Source: Caldicellulosiruptor morganii | Lineage (GTDB): Bacteria > Bacillota > Thermoanaerobacteria > Caldicellulosiruptorales > Caldicellulosiruptoraceae | Assembly (NCBI RefSeq): GCF_026810225.1 | Contig: NZ_CP113865.1 | Location: 287,001 to 351,000 of the forward strand | Length of the DNA stretch: 64,000 nt | Direction: 5' to 3' | Translations under genes and position numbers: made by a program | The notes under the pieces: generated by a model | Seen by the model: the letters and a program-made list of their open reading frames with translations, nothing else | The model's database searches: none | Told to the model about the DNA's origin: nothing | In this document: in pieces, positions 8,643-16,921 of the stretch | Numbering within the stretch: the stretch's first letter is position 1 | Layout of the letters: every line of letters begins with the position of its first letter

Positions 8643-9290
8643 ATGGAGAAAGAGCAAGTTTTGCAAAGGATTCACGAGAACGGGCTTGTTGTTGTAGTAA
8701 GAGCAGAGTCAAAGGACAAAGCACTCAGAATCACAGAGGCGTGTATAAAGGGTGGTGCTTCTGCAATTGAGATAACATTTACTGTTCCGGATGCAGACAG
8801 CATTATAAAAACCCTTACCTCAACCTATAGCGAGGATGAAATACTCATCGGTGCAGGGACAGTTCTGGATGCTGAGACAGCAAGGATTGCAATACTTGCC
8901 GGTGCCAAGTTTGTTGTGAGTCCCTATCTGAATGCAGATATGGTGAAACTTTGCAACAGATACAGAATAGCATCCATGCCCGGGGCTATGACCATTAAAG
9001 AGGTGGTTGAAGCATTGGAGTGCGGAGCAGACGTGGTGAAGATTTTCCCCGGTGAGCTTTTTGGACCCAAAATAATAAAGGCATACAGAGGACCAATACC
9101 GCAGGCAAGACTTATGCCAACCGGTGGAGTTGACCTTGATAATGTTGAGGAATGGATTAAAGCAGGGGCTTTTGCAGTTGGTGTTGGTGGAAATATAACA
9201 AAGTATGCGGCAAACGACCAGTACGATAAAGTACAGGAAGTTTGCAAACAGTTTGTTGAGAAAATAAACAGGGCAAAGGGGAAGGTATAG
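8643..9290 (+). CDS. eda: KDPG/KHG aldolase
   Basis: A 215-residue class I aldolase that splits 2-keto-3-deoxy-6-phosphogluconate into pyruvate and glyceraldehyde-3-phosphate. The Schiff-base lysine is Lys133 in VVKIFPGE; the family's Glu43 (AIEITF) and Arg20 (VVVVRAE) are present, as are the GAGTVLD and MPTGGVD phosphate loops. Length matches the family. The start is preceded by a GGAG site inside the kinase remnant. It is followed after 3 nt by the KDG kinase gene, so both are surely cotranscribed. Confidence 0.95.
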   Translation: MEKEQVLQRIHENGLVVVVRAESKDKALRITEACIKGGASAIEITFTVPDADSIIKTLTSTYSEDEILIGAGTVLDAETARIAILAGAKFVVSPYLNADMVKLCNRYRIASMPGAMTIKEVVEALECGADVVKIFPGELFGPKIIKAYRGPIPQARLMPTGGVDLDNVEEWIKAGAFAVGVGGNITKYAANDQYDKVQEVCKQFVEKINRAKGKV

Positions 9291-9293
9291 GAT

Positions 9294-10322
9294 ATGTTTG
9301 ATGTGGTGGCATTTGGCGAGATAATGTTGAGACTATCTCCACCCGGGTATCAGCGAATTGTCCAGGCATCATCTTTTGATATAAATTTTGGCGGTGCTGA
9401 AGCAAATGTGGTTGTTGCCCTCTCCGGGTTGGGTGCAAAAACAGCATATGTTACTCTGCTTCCCCCAAATTCACTTGGCGACGCCACTGTGAATTATCTG
9501 AGGAAATTTGGTGTTGACACAGGTGCTATTGTGAGAAAGGGTAAAAGGCTCGGGATATACTTTCTTGAAAAAGGAGTTGGGCAAAGACCATCTTCTGTTG
9601 TATATGACAGGGCAGGTTCTGCAATAAATGAAGTTCAGACAGGGGATATAGATTGGGAGAGGATTTTATCCGGTACCAGGATATTCTTCTCAACAGGTAT
9701 TACAGCGGCACTGTCTGGAAATGTCCTAAATGAGCTAAAGATTGCTTTCAAGCTCGCAAAACAAATGGGTGTGAAGGTTGCATTTGACATAAACTTCCGT
9801 TCAAAGCTTTGGAGCTATGACAAGGCGCATGAGGTAATCTCGCAGCTTATGCCATATGTTGATATATTGATTACAAATGAAGAGCATGTGAGAAGAGTGC
9901 TGAAGATTGAAGTTGAGCAAGAGTACTTTGAAGGGATTGACCTGAAAGAAGAAGGGCAAAAACTGTTGTTCAAAAGGTTAGAAGATGCATTCCCCGATTT
10001 GAAAAGGATAGTTCTGGCAGCAAGAAGGAGTATATCCTCTTCTAAAAACATATTCTTTGCTTATACAAAAGACACAGGTGGCAACATAGTCTTTTCTTCA
10101 AAGCGTGAGATAGAGATTATTGACAGGGTAGGAGGAGGAGATGCTTTCACTGCAGGTGTGCTTTATGGAATTCTGAATGACTTTTCTGAAAAGGAAATGC
10201 TTGAGCTATCAACGTACATGTGTGCATTGAAGCATACCATTGAAGGTGATGCTGCCTTTGTCACACTTGAAGAGGTAAAACAGGCGCTGTTGCAGGATGG
10301 ACACGGCTTGATGAAAAGATAG
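9294..10322 (+). CDS. kdgK: 2-keto-3-deoxygluconate kinase (PfkB family)
   Basis: A 342-residue ribokinase-type kinase. GGAEANVVVALSGLGA near the N-terminus and DRVGGGDAFTAGV (about residues 277-289, catalytic Asp about 283) are the two PfkB signatures. Together with eda it converts KDG via KDPG to pyruvate and GAP, the end of pectin/uronate breakdown, which is a known trait of plant-polymer degraders. A terminator closes the operon. Confidence 0.9.
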   Translation: MFDVVAFGEIMLRLSPPGYQRIVQASSFDINFGGAEANVVVALSGLGAKTAYVTLLPPNSLGDATVNYLRKFGVDTGAIVRKGKRLGIYFLEKGVGQRPSSVVYDRAGSAINEVQTGDIDWERILSGTRIFFSTGITAALSGNVLNELKIAFKLAKQMGVKVAFDINFRSKLWSYDKAHEVISQLMPYVDILITNEEHVRRVLKIEVEQEYFEGIDLKEEGQKLLFKRLEDAFPDLKRIVLAARRSISSSKNIFFAYTKDTGGNIVFSSKREIEIIDRVGGGDAFTAGVLYGILNDFSEKEMLELSTYMCALKHTIEGDAAFVTLEEVKQALLQDGHGLMKR

Positions 10323-10375
10323 AATTCTTTATTTTCAGGCTGTTTAAGATTCCAATTGATAAATGAAGAAAAACA

Positions 10376-10417
10376 GGGAGCTGCCGATCATCATTTTCGA
10401 CAGCTCCCATTTTTTTT
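10376..10417 (+). terminator. Rho-independent terminator of the kdgK operon
   Basis: GGGAGCTG (10376-10383) pairs with CAGCTCCC (10401-10408), then ATTTTTTTT. It probably also ends the convergent operon from the right. Confidence 0.9.
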
Positions 10418-10424
10418 AAGACTG

Positions 10425-11870
10425 TTAATCTTCCGGTGGTTTGTACTTACCTGCAACAAGGTCTTCCAGATCTTTTAATACCTTTTGAACCTGTTCTTTT
10501 GCAATTACAAAATCAGACTTTCCATTTCGAACAACCATGTAAAAATCGTCGTTGTATGGTATATATTCCACTGTGTCAACTTTTTTATTGACAAGGTAGA
10601 ACTTCATTGTGACTTCGGGTGTGCCTGCGGGGTTTTTGTCGTTTTCACCGTCAATTAGAAGACCAATGATTTCCTGATAGAATTTTTTGAAAGTATCTTC
10701 ATCAATCTTCCTGCCATCCGCTTTAAAATTGTACTGGTATTCGTCGGATTCTTGTTCACTTGTGGCTTTTTTAATAAGCTTTTTGTCAAGTATAAGTGTG
10801 TGCTTCTTTTCTTTTGTAAATATATCAATCTTGTCAACATAATCGATATTTACTATATAGGCAAACTTTTCGATAAGATCAAAAGGCTTTACAGTATTCA
10901 TGAAATCTATCTTGTAAGTTGACATTGTAAATACAACCTTTGAGTCAGCCATTTTACAGTAAACAGTTGAGTCATCTGCATTGTTGCCAACAAAAAGATG
11001 CAGAGTATTTTTATTGTCCTTTACAACAAGCTCTATTCTTGGCGACTGCAGTCCGTACTTGGGATTGTAAACATCATCCCCAACTATATCTTCAGGACTG
11101 AAATTTGGAACATTTTCAATGAACTCTGAAAACTTGTCACTTGCAACCCCAACCGGCTGGCTGTATGGTTGAACCAGAGTCAACAGCCTCACATAATACT
11201 TTGATTCATTGTCTTTTGAATTTGTCTCATCAACCTTTTTGATTTCAATTGTTGGCTGACCTTTCCTCACAAGCTTTACATACATAATATTTTGAGTGTC
11301 AATCTCGGGGATCTTAACGCTCAAAAGCTTCTGAGGTTTTATTGTAAAGTTTTCTGCATGATTTACCCACACAACATAAACCTTGGGATCACCTTTTTTC
11401 ATCAGGTAATAAGCAGAGGATACTGGGGTTTCTGCCCCAAGATAGAATGTAACCTTTTTGCCGTCGCTGAGTGTTGCCTCCACAATGGATTTCGGGTTGT
11501 CAAGACCATATTTTTTGAGGTCTTTTGGGTTGCTATCAGCAATCTTTTCAGCTGACATCTGGGCACACGAAAATGCAATGTCATCAATTTTATCCTGGTC
11601 AAAATAAAGAGGGTTGTTTATTCCATTTACAATCCACTTGTCTTTGATCTTTTCAAGTACAAGGTGGATGCCATCGTGCTTAATATCTATCTTTGTAATC
11701 TTATTTCTATCAAAATTTGTTATGGTGACAGAGGCTGAAGAGGACTTTTTTTCTTCAGCCTCCTGTTTTTTCTTGTTCACATAGCTTACATAAAAGTATG
11801 CGCCAATTACAATAGCCAGAATCAAAAGTGCTGACACAATTGAAAAAAGTCTGTTTTTCTTTTTTCTCAT
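10425..11870 (-). CDS. DUF4340-domain protein of a Gld-type ABC system
   Basis: A 481-residue protein with a basic N-terminus, one membrane helix (about residues 8-30) and a large predicted extracytoplasmic region with repeated DUF4340-like segments (ITKIDIKHDG, W.V, YGLDNP, FYLGAETPVS, Y.LVNK). ATG 11870 is preferred over 11891 because a GAGGAGG site lies 8 nt upstream of it, and it overlaps the preceding stop as ATGA. It is the last gene of an ATPase-permease-GldG-DUF4340 operon. Its molecular role is unknown. Confidence 0.8.
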   Translation of the reverse strand: MRKKKNRLFSIVSALLILAIVIGAYFYVSYVNKKKQEAEEKKSSSASVTITNFDRNKITKIDIKHDGIHLVLEKIKDKWIVNGINNPLYFDQDKIDDIAFSCAQMSAEKIADSNPKDLKKYGLDNPKSIVEATLSDGKKVTFYLGAETPVSSAYYLMKKGDPKVYVVWVNHAENFTIKPQKLLSVKIPEIDTQNIMYVKLVRKGQPTIEIKKVDETNSKDNESKYYVRLLTLVQPYSQPVGVASDKFSEFIENVPNFSPEDIVGDDVYNPKYGLQSPRIELVVKDNKNTLHLFVGNNADDSTVYCKMADSKVVFTMSTYKIDFMNTVKPFDLIEKFAYIVNIDYVDKIDIFTKEKKHTLILDKKLIKKATSEQESDEYQYNFKADGRKIDEDTFKKFYQEIIGLLIDGENDKNPAGTPEVTMKFYLVNKKVDTVEYIPYNDDFYMVVRNGKSDFVIAKEQVQKVLKDLEDLVAGKYKPPED

Positions 11871-13324
11871 AGATGTCTCCTCCTCAGCCATACAGTTAAG
11901 CCCAGTACCAGAATAACAATCGGTATTCCGACCACGGTTATTGCTGCCCAGACCATAGCCTGTGTTGCACTAATGTTGAGTCTGAAGGTTGTAAGATCCT
12001 TTGGTTGAATTTGCAGGGTATCTTTTTTATCCTGTAACCAGTTGAGAGCATTTACTACAAAGTTCAAATTCCCCGGAACATTTTTTGAAAATTGACTGTT
12101 CAGGAAAATGGCACTACCAACTATCACAATCTTTGCATCTCTTGGTCTGAGCTTGGCATTGAGTGCATCTGCCTTGTCAGTAATTGCAACAGCCAAAGTA
12201 AATGGGCCACTTTCATCGCCTTTTTCTTTAGAAAGCGAGGTTGAGTTTAAGTCCTTTCTGAGCCACGAATTTGATGTTGTTGTAAGAAGTTTTTCGATTG
12301 TGATTGTTCTTTTTTTAAACTTTGTCTCAACAATTGGCTGTGCACTTGGTATGAGCATGTACATGTTGTTGAGATCAATTGGGTTTACAATGTCGTGTGG
12401 TTCAAGTTTTGGCAGTATCCATACAGGGCTTCCTGCATTGTAGTTGTTATCTCCTTCCATGACAATTCCATGTTCGAGTCTAACACCTAAGCTCTCAAAC
12501 AGGCTGTTGAAGTTTTTAAGCTCTTCTTTGAGTAAGTCCATCAAAAACATTGCACGCCCGCCACTGTTTATATAGTCTTTTAATTTTTTAAGCTCAATGT
12601 CCGAGATGTCCGTCTTTGGAGAGATTACTATCACAGCTGTTGCATCCTGAGGTACACTCTTTTCAGTAAGAAGATTCAAATCTCTTATCTCATAGTTTGC
12701 AGCCTCAATCTCGCTTGAGATACCAAGCCCGACAAGCGTGTCCTCTCCGTGCCCCTTTAGCTGGTACAGAACAGGGCTTTTGTCAGATGTAACATACAAA
12801 ATTGCAGGTGTCAGTTTTTGCTCTATTGTAAGTCCGGTTACATTTGATTGACCCGTCTGCTCATTGTATGAATAGTCAACCATGTCATATCTGTTTATTA
12901 CTCTAAACTTGTTACCACTTTCAACAATGAGCGAACCTTCGTCAATCCCTGTACCGCTTGTGTCATACTTTTTAACAAACCCTGGATTTTTATATGGGTC
13001 TATGTATTTGATTTTCACATGTGAGGATTTTTCAGCATATTTTTGAATGAATTCAGAAATTACAGGGTTTTCATTGCCAGTCGGGAAAAGGGCGTAGATT
13101 GTCACATCCTTTTTCAGATTTTTCAAAAGGTCAACTGTTGGTTTTGAGAGTGAGTAGAGTCTATTGTGTGTAAGGTCAAGCTTTGCTGGAATTTGACCGA
13201 CAAGCAGGTTTAGAACTATTAAAATAGCCACCACAGAAGCAGTGAGCATAGCGGCGTATCCGCCATACTTAAACTTTCTTGTCTTAAATGAGCTTTTAAT
13301 ACTCTTTAAATCAAACTTCACCAT
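11867..13324 (-). CDS. GldG-like ABC-transport auxiliary membrane protein
   Basis: A 485-residue protein with an N-terminal membrane helix (MLTASVVAILIVLNLLVG), a long extracytoplasmic domain of the GldG/ABC_transp_aux type (LTHNRLYSLSKPTVDLLKNL, VTIYALFPTGNENP, VIVISPKTDISD, GGRAMFLMD) and a C-terminal helix ending in RRRHL. ATG 13324 has GGGGGAAG just upstream and is preferred over 13348. The set with an ABC-2 permease and ATPase resembles the gliding Gld system, though in Firmicutes its substrate is unknown. Confidence 0.8.
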   Translation of the reverse strand: MVKFDLKSIKSSFKTRKFKYGGYAAMLTASVVAILIVLNLLVGQIPAKLDLTHNRLYSLSKPTVDLLKNLKKDVTIYALFPTGNENPVISEFIQKYAEKSSHVKIKYIDPYKNPGFVKKYDTSGTGIDEGSLIVESGNKFRVINRYDMVDYSYNEQTGQSNVTGLTIEQKLTPAILYVTSDKSPVLYQLKGHGEDTLVGLGISSEIEAANYEIRDLNLLTEKSVPQDATAVIVISPKTDISDIELKKLKDYINSGGRAMFLMDLLKEELKNFNSLFESLGVRLEHGIVMEGDNNYNAGSPVWILPKLEPHDIVNPIDLNNMYMLIPSAQPIVETKFKKRTITIEKLLTTTSNSWLRKDLNSTSLSKEKGDESGPFTLAVAITDKADALNAKLRPRDAKIVIVGSAIFLNSQFSKNVPGNLNFVVNALNWLQDKKDTLQIQPKDLTTFRLNISATQAMVWAAITVVGIPIVILVLGLTVWLRRRHL

Positions 13325-13338
13325 TTCTTCCCCCTTTT

Positions 13339-14202
13339 TTAGCTCCATCTTCTTTTCTCAAGTACTCTTATTGTGAGGAATATAAACACAAATATAAAAG
13401 ACAGATAGTAAACTATGGATGATAAATCCAGAAGACCGTTTGTAAATTTCTGGTATCTACTTAAAAGTGAAAACCATTTGAAAAATCTGACTATAGCGTT
13501 GTCGTAGAAATCTGGTTTTAAAATGTACACAGCAATAAATGCTCCTGCTCCTATCACTGCTGAGAATACGCTAATGATTATATTTCTTATGGTAAGGTAA
13601 ATCCAAGCACTAACAAGTCCAACAAGAATAAGAACAAATACAAATCCTGCAACTCTATCTGTTGGAAGAGCACTTTCCAGCCAGTCTATAACCCATGTCA
13701 GAAGCAGGGCAGAAAATGTCACAACAGCTGCAATGAACTGATTGTCTGTCAGTGATGATATAAAAAGACCTATCGAGATAAATGAACAACCCAGCAGGAA
13801 AAATCCTATATATGCACCGAGGGTTTCTGCCACGGGAATATCACCGTAAAAAGAAAGTATTACAGGGTACAGTATGGTAACAGCAATGGTGATGACAAAA
13901 ACACCAACAGCAGCCAAATACTTGCCAAGCACAATCTCGGTAAGTTTCAGTGGTGATGTTAAAAGGAGCTGGTCTGTCTTTGTTCTTGCCTCTTCGCTCA
14001 AAAGTCTCATTGTAAGCACTGGTACAACAACCAGAAATATAAATGTTATATTGCCAAGCACTGATGTATAGTTCGGGCTTGCCGGAAAAAGGTTTGACAC
14101 AGCAAAGAAGAATCCTGAAATCAAAAGGAAAAATCCCATGAAAATATATCCTGTTGGTGTTGAAAAGTATATCTTTAATTCTTTTTTCAAGACTGCACTC
14201 AT
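13339..14202 (-). CDS. ABC-2 type permease (GldF-like)
   Basis: A 287-residue protein with six hydrophobic segments. The start MSAVLKKELKIYFSTPTGYI is typical of GldF-type permeases, and the conserved LSEEARTKTDQLLLTSPL loop is present. An AAGGAGG site precedes ATG 14202, which overlaps the end of the upstream ATPase gene by 4 nt. It should form the membrane pore for that ATPase. Confidence 0.88.
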   Translation of the reverse strand: MSAVLKKELKIYFSTPTGYIFMGFFLLISGFFFAVSNLFPASPNYTSVLGNITFIFLVVVPVLTMRLLSEEARTKTDQLLLTSPLKLTEIVLGKYLAAVGVFVITIAVTILYPVILSFYGDIPVAETLGAYIGFFLLGCSFISIGLFISSLTDNQFIAAVVTFSALLLTWVIDWLESALPTDRVAGFVFVLILVGLVSAWIYLTIRNIIISVFSAVIGAGAFIAVYILKPDFYDNAIVRFFKWFSLLSRYQKFTNGLLDLSSIVYYLSFIFVFIFLTIRVLEKRRWS

Positions 14203-15152
14203 ACAGCTTCAGCCTCCTTTTCTTCGGTTGTGAGCTGCAGGAATATCTCCTCAAGTGTGAGGTCCACTGCTCTCATCATCAAAATAGGAAGTTTTGCCTC
14301 ACTCAGCGCATAGAATATATCTGCTCTTATATCCATGTCGTTTTCTGACTCCACAATAACCTCAACAGTATTTGGTTCTTTTGGTCCGATGAACTCTACA
14401 TATTTTACGCCCGGCACCTTTTCAAGTATCCCATAAACTTTTTGCCTTTGCCCGAGAATTCTTAGCTGAACTTTGCTTCCGTGAACAAGTCTTTTGGACA
14501 AATTTTCTGGAGTGTCGCTTGCAACTATCCTTCCCTTGTTGATTATCAGAACTCTTTCGCAAACAGCACTTACCTCTGGCAGAATATGTGAACTCAGGAT
14601 TATTGTATGTTCACTGCGAAGGTTTTTGATAACTGTCCTTATTTCAATTATCTGTTTCGGGTCAAGACCAATTGTCGGCTCATCCAGAATCAAAACAGGT
14701 GGGTTTCCAATCAAAGCCTGGGCAAGTCCAACTCTCTGCTTATAACCTTTGGAAAGATTTTTTATAAGCCTGTTTCTCACATGGGCAATGCCAACCATTT
14801 CCATTATCCTGTCCATGCTTCTTTTCTTCTCTTTTCTGTCCACCTTTTTGATATCGCTCACAAAATCAAGGTATTCCTGAACAGTCATATCAAGATAAAG
14901 CGGGGGATTTTCTGGCAGATACCCAATTCTTCTTTTAACTTCTTCGGGCTCTTCTAAGATGTCAAATCCATCAACATAGGCTGTTCCTTCTGTGGGTGAT
15001 AAATAACCGGTTATGATGTTCATTGTGGTGGATTTCCCGGCACCGTTTGGTCCCAGAAAACCAACTATTTCCCCCTTTTGTACTTCAAATGAGATGTCGT
15101 GAATTGCATAGTGCTGTCCATATTTTTTTGTTAAGTGTTCAACCTTTATCAA
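14199..15152 (-). CDS. ABC transporter ATPase (GldA/NatA type)
   Basis: A 317-residue ATPase with Walker A GPNGAGKST (residues 34-42), signature LSKGYKQRVG, Walker B LILDEPTIGLD, and a roughly 85-residue C-terminal extension usual for this group. The start is a TTG at 15152 (MIKVEHLTKKYG) with GAGGAGGG about 8 nt upstream; the longer frame to 15233 has no homology before this point. First gene of the four-gene Gld-like operon. Confidence 0.9.
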   Translation of the reverse strand: MIKVEHLTKKYGQHYAIHDISFEVQKGEIVGFLGPNGAGKSTTMNIITGYLSPTEGTAYVDGFDILEEPEEVKRRIGYLPENPPLYLDMTVQEYLDFVSDIKKVDRKEKKRSMDRIMEMVGIAHVRNRLIKNLSKGYKQRVGLAQALIGNPPVLILDEPTIGLDPKQIIEIRTVIKNLRSEHTIILSSHILPEVSAVCERVLIINKGRIVASDTPENLSKRLVHGSKVQLRILGQRQKVYGILEKVPGVKYVEFIGPKEPNTVEVIVESENDMDIRADIFYALSEAKLPILMMRAVDLTLEEIFLQLTTEEKEAEAV

Positions 15153-15199
15153 AAAATATCCCTCCTCAGATTGACAAGTATATGAGTGTACAGTTTTAA

Positions 15200-15217
15200 T
15201 TATAGTATAAACTATAA
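15200..15217. promoter_or_regulatory. Operator-like inverted repeat upstream of the ABC operon
   Basis: TTATAGT-ATAA-ACTATAA is a perfect 7-bp inverted repeat with a 4-bp spacer, 48 nt upstream of the TTG start and overlapping the likely promoter. It resembles operators of GntR-type regulators, but no regulator gene is adjacent. Confidence 0.4.
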
Positions 15218-15275
15218 CATAATGTGTGAACAATTTGTTAAGTCATTTTTTACTTGTATTTTTTTGTTTAAAAAA

Positions 15276-15298
15276 GCTCTCTGCAAATCCCAGAGAGC
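15276..15298 (-). terminator. Rho-independent terminator after the coiled-coil gene
   Basis: GCTCTCTG (15276-15283) pairs with CAGAGAGC (15291-15298). On the minus strand it is followed by TTTTTT. It ends the gene at 15329-15724. Confidence 0.85.
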
Positions 15299-15328
15299 CT
15301 TTTTTGCTCTAAAGCTTCTTATGTACTT

Positions 15329-15724
15329 TTAAATTTTTGCACCTTTTAAAAATGCAATGTCCTGCATGTTTTTACCGCATACAGATTCAATTACTGTCAG
15401 ATCCTTTTCAAGCTTTGCTATTTTTTGAGTATTCTCTTCGGCTTGTTTAAATAAAGCATCATGGTCTTTGCTGTTGTTTGCAATTACAGAGTTAAGTAAA
15501 CCCTCCATCCTTGCAAGCTGATGGGTAAAATTATCATGTTCAGCTTTGTTTACCTGTGAAAGATGCTCTAATGCTTTTAGGATTTGGGTATTTTCTGAAA
15601 CTTGAAGCTCTAACCTCTCAACCCTCTTTTCGAGACTATCAACTCTCTTTTCAAGTCTGTCAATCTTTTGGTCTACCGTTTCAACCTTTTTTAAGATAAG
15701 CTCTAAGATTTCTCTATCACTCAT
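15329..15724 (-). CDS. Small coiled-coil protein of unknown function
   Basis: A 131-residue hydrophilic protein, almost wholly heptad-patterned (ILKKVETVDQKIDRLEKRVD and similar), predicted as a long coiled coil with no signal peptide or membrane segment. ATG 15724 is chosen because GGAG lies about 7 nt upstream. Such short coiled-coil proteins are common in these bacteria and without a known role. It sits alone between two operons and has its own terminator. Confidence 0.75.
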   Translation of the reverse strand: MSDREILELILKKVETVDQKIDRLEKRVDSLEKRVERLELQVSENTQILKALEHLSQVNKAEHDNFTHQLARMEGLLNSVIANNSKDHDALFKQAEENTQKIAKLEKDLTVIESVCGKNMQDIAFLKGAKI

Positions 15725-15806
15725 CTTTATCTCCTCACAAAAGTTAAAATACAACTCTTAGCTATAATTATAACTTACCTGATTGAAAAAATCTATTTAC
15801 AAAAAA

Positions 15807-16820
15807 TTAAAGAAAAACATACCCCAGGAAAATCAAGTATAAAACTCCGCCAAACAAAAGTGCAACCGGGTTTACAGATTTTTTGATTTTAACCCATAAA
15901 AGGTTCAAAAGAGCAGATACAAATGCCAGGATAGCAGAAACCATTGTTATACCTTTTAAATCCCAGGGTGTAAATATTATTCCAAAGACAACCGGGACAG
16001 ATGACTGAAATACCATTGCACCCGTGATATTTCCAAGCGCAAGTGTGTCTTTTTTCTTTCCTATCCATATAACAGAATTTAGCTTCTCAGGAAGTTCTGT
16101 TGCAATAGGTGTTATGATAATTGAAAGTATCAGTGCAGGAACACCAATAATAGTTGCTACTTTCTGGACATAGTCGACAAACAGGTGGGCACCATAAATT
16201 ATTAGAAGCAGTGAAAGAAGAAGCTGAGCCAGTATCCAGAAAAGATTATTAGGAAGTTTTAAGAACTTTGCAAAATAAAGCTCTTCTAATTCTTCTCCTT
16301 CGGTCTCTTCACTTTCGTCTGCAAGAGTCTTTTTGACATATATTATATAGGCTACAAACAAAATGATTGCTATTATTACTCTTATAGCCCTGTGATTGTG
16401 TATAAAAGTTGTCAAAACGGCAATACCATAGACAATGAGAAAATAGGTAAGGTCGCGTTCAAATACGCTCAGGTCGACGTTCATCTTCAAAGTTCTTTTC
16501 TTCAAAAGAGTATAGATTATTGTGGCAAGTCCGGTTATGAAAAATGCCAGTGTTCCGAGCATAAAAGGGGCACCGGCAATTGCACCAATGCCAACCTGAT
16601 GAGAACTTTCCCCTCTGGCAAAAAGGATTGCAATGATGGGTATTATTGTTTCAGGCAAAGCAGTTCCAACAGCTGCCAGGATACTTCCCACCGCACCTTG
16701 ACCCAAGTTCATTCTTTTGCCAAACCATTCAACTGCATTGGTAAAGAAAGTGCAACCAAAAAGTATTATAAATAAAGAAAAAATTAGCTTTATTACATAT
16801 GTTACTGCCACCTTGGTCAT
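15807..16820 (-). CDS. Sodium/calcium exchanger family (CaCA) membrane protein
   Basis: A 337-residue protein with about ten membrane helices in two inverted halves. Both alpha-repeat motifs can be seen: NLGQGAVGSILAAVGTALPETI near the start and LSIIITPIATELPEKLNSV in the second half. They carry the acidic residues that bind the cation. An alternative start at GTG 16811 has better ribosome-site spacing. It follows the riboswitch-controlled P-type ATPase on the same strand, with about 100 nt and its own candidate promoter between, so calcium or manganese export is likely. Confidence 0.85.
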   Translation of the reverse strand: MTKVAVTYVIKLIFSLFIILFGCTFFTNAVEWFGKRMNLGQGAVGSILAAVGTALPETIIPIIAILFARGESSHQVGIGAIAGAPFMLGTLAFFITGLATIIYTLLKKRTLKMNVDLSVFERDLTYFLIVYGIAVLTTFIHNHRAIRVIIAIILFVAYIIYVKKTLADESEETEGEELEELYFAKFLKLPNNLFWILAQLLLSLLLIIYGAHLFVDYVQKVATIIGVPALILSIIITPIATELPEKLNSVIWIGKKKDTLALGNITGAMVFQSSVPVVFGIIFTPWDLKGITMVSAILAFVSALLNLLWVKIKKSVNPVALLFGGVLYLIFLGYVFL

Positions 16821-16860
16821 CCCTTTCTGTATGTTGTTGCTTCAAGTCAATACTTTAATA

Positions 16861-16890
16861 AGAATACTACTTTGACACAAAAAGTGTCAA
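16861..16890 (-). promoter_or_regulatory. Candidate promoter of the CaCA exchanger gene with overlapping inverted repeat
   Basis: On the minus strand TTGACA (16890-16885) and TATTCT (16866-16861) are 18 nt apart. The -35 lies inside a perfect inverted repeat TTGACAC-N5-GTGTCAA (16872-16890), which could be an operator or a weak terminator stem of the upstream ATPase gene. Confidence 0.4.
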
Positions 16891-16921
16891 GTGAAGGCAA
16901 ATTCTTAATCTTATCAAAAAT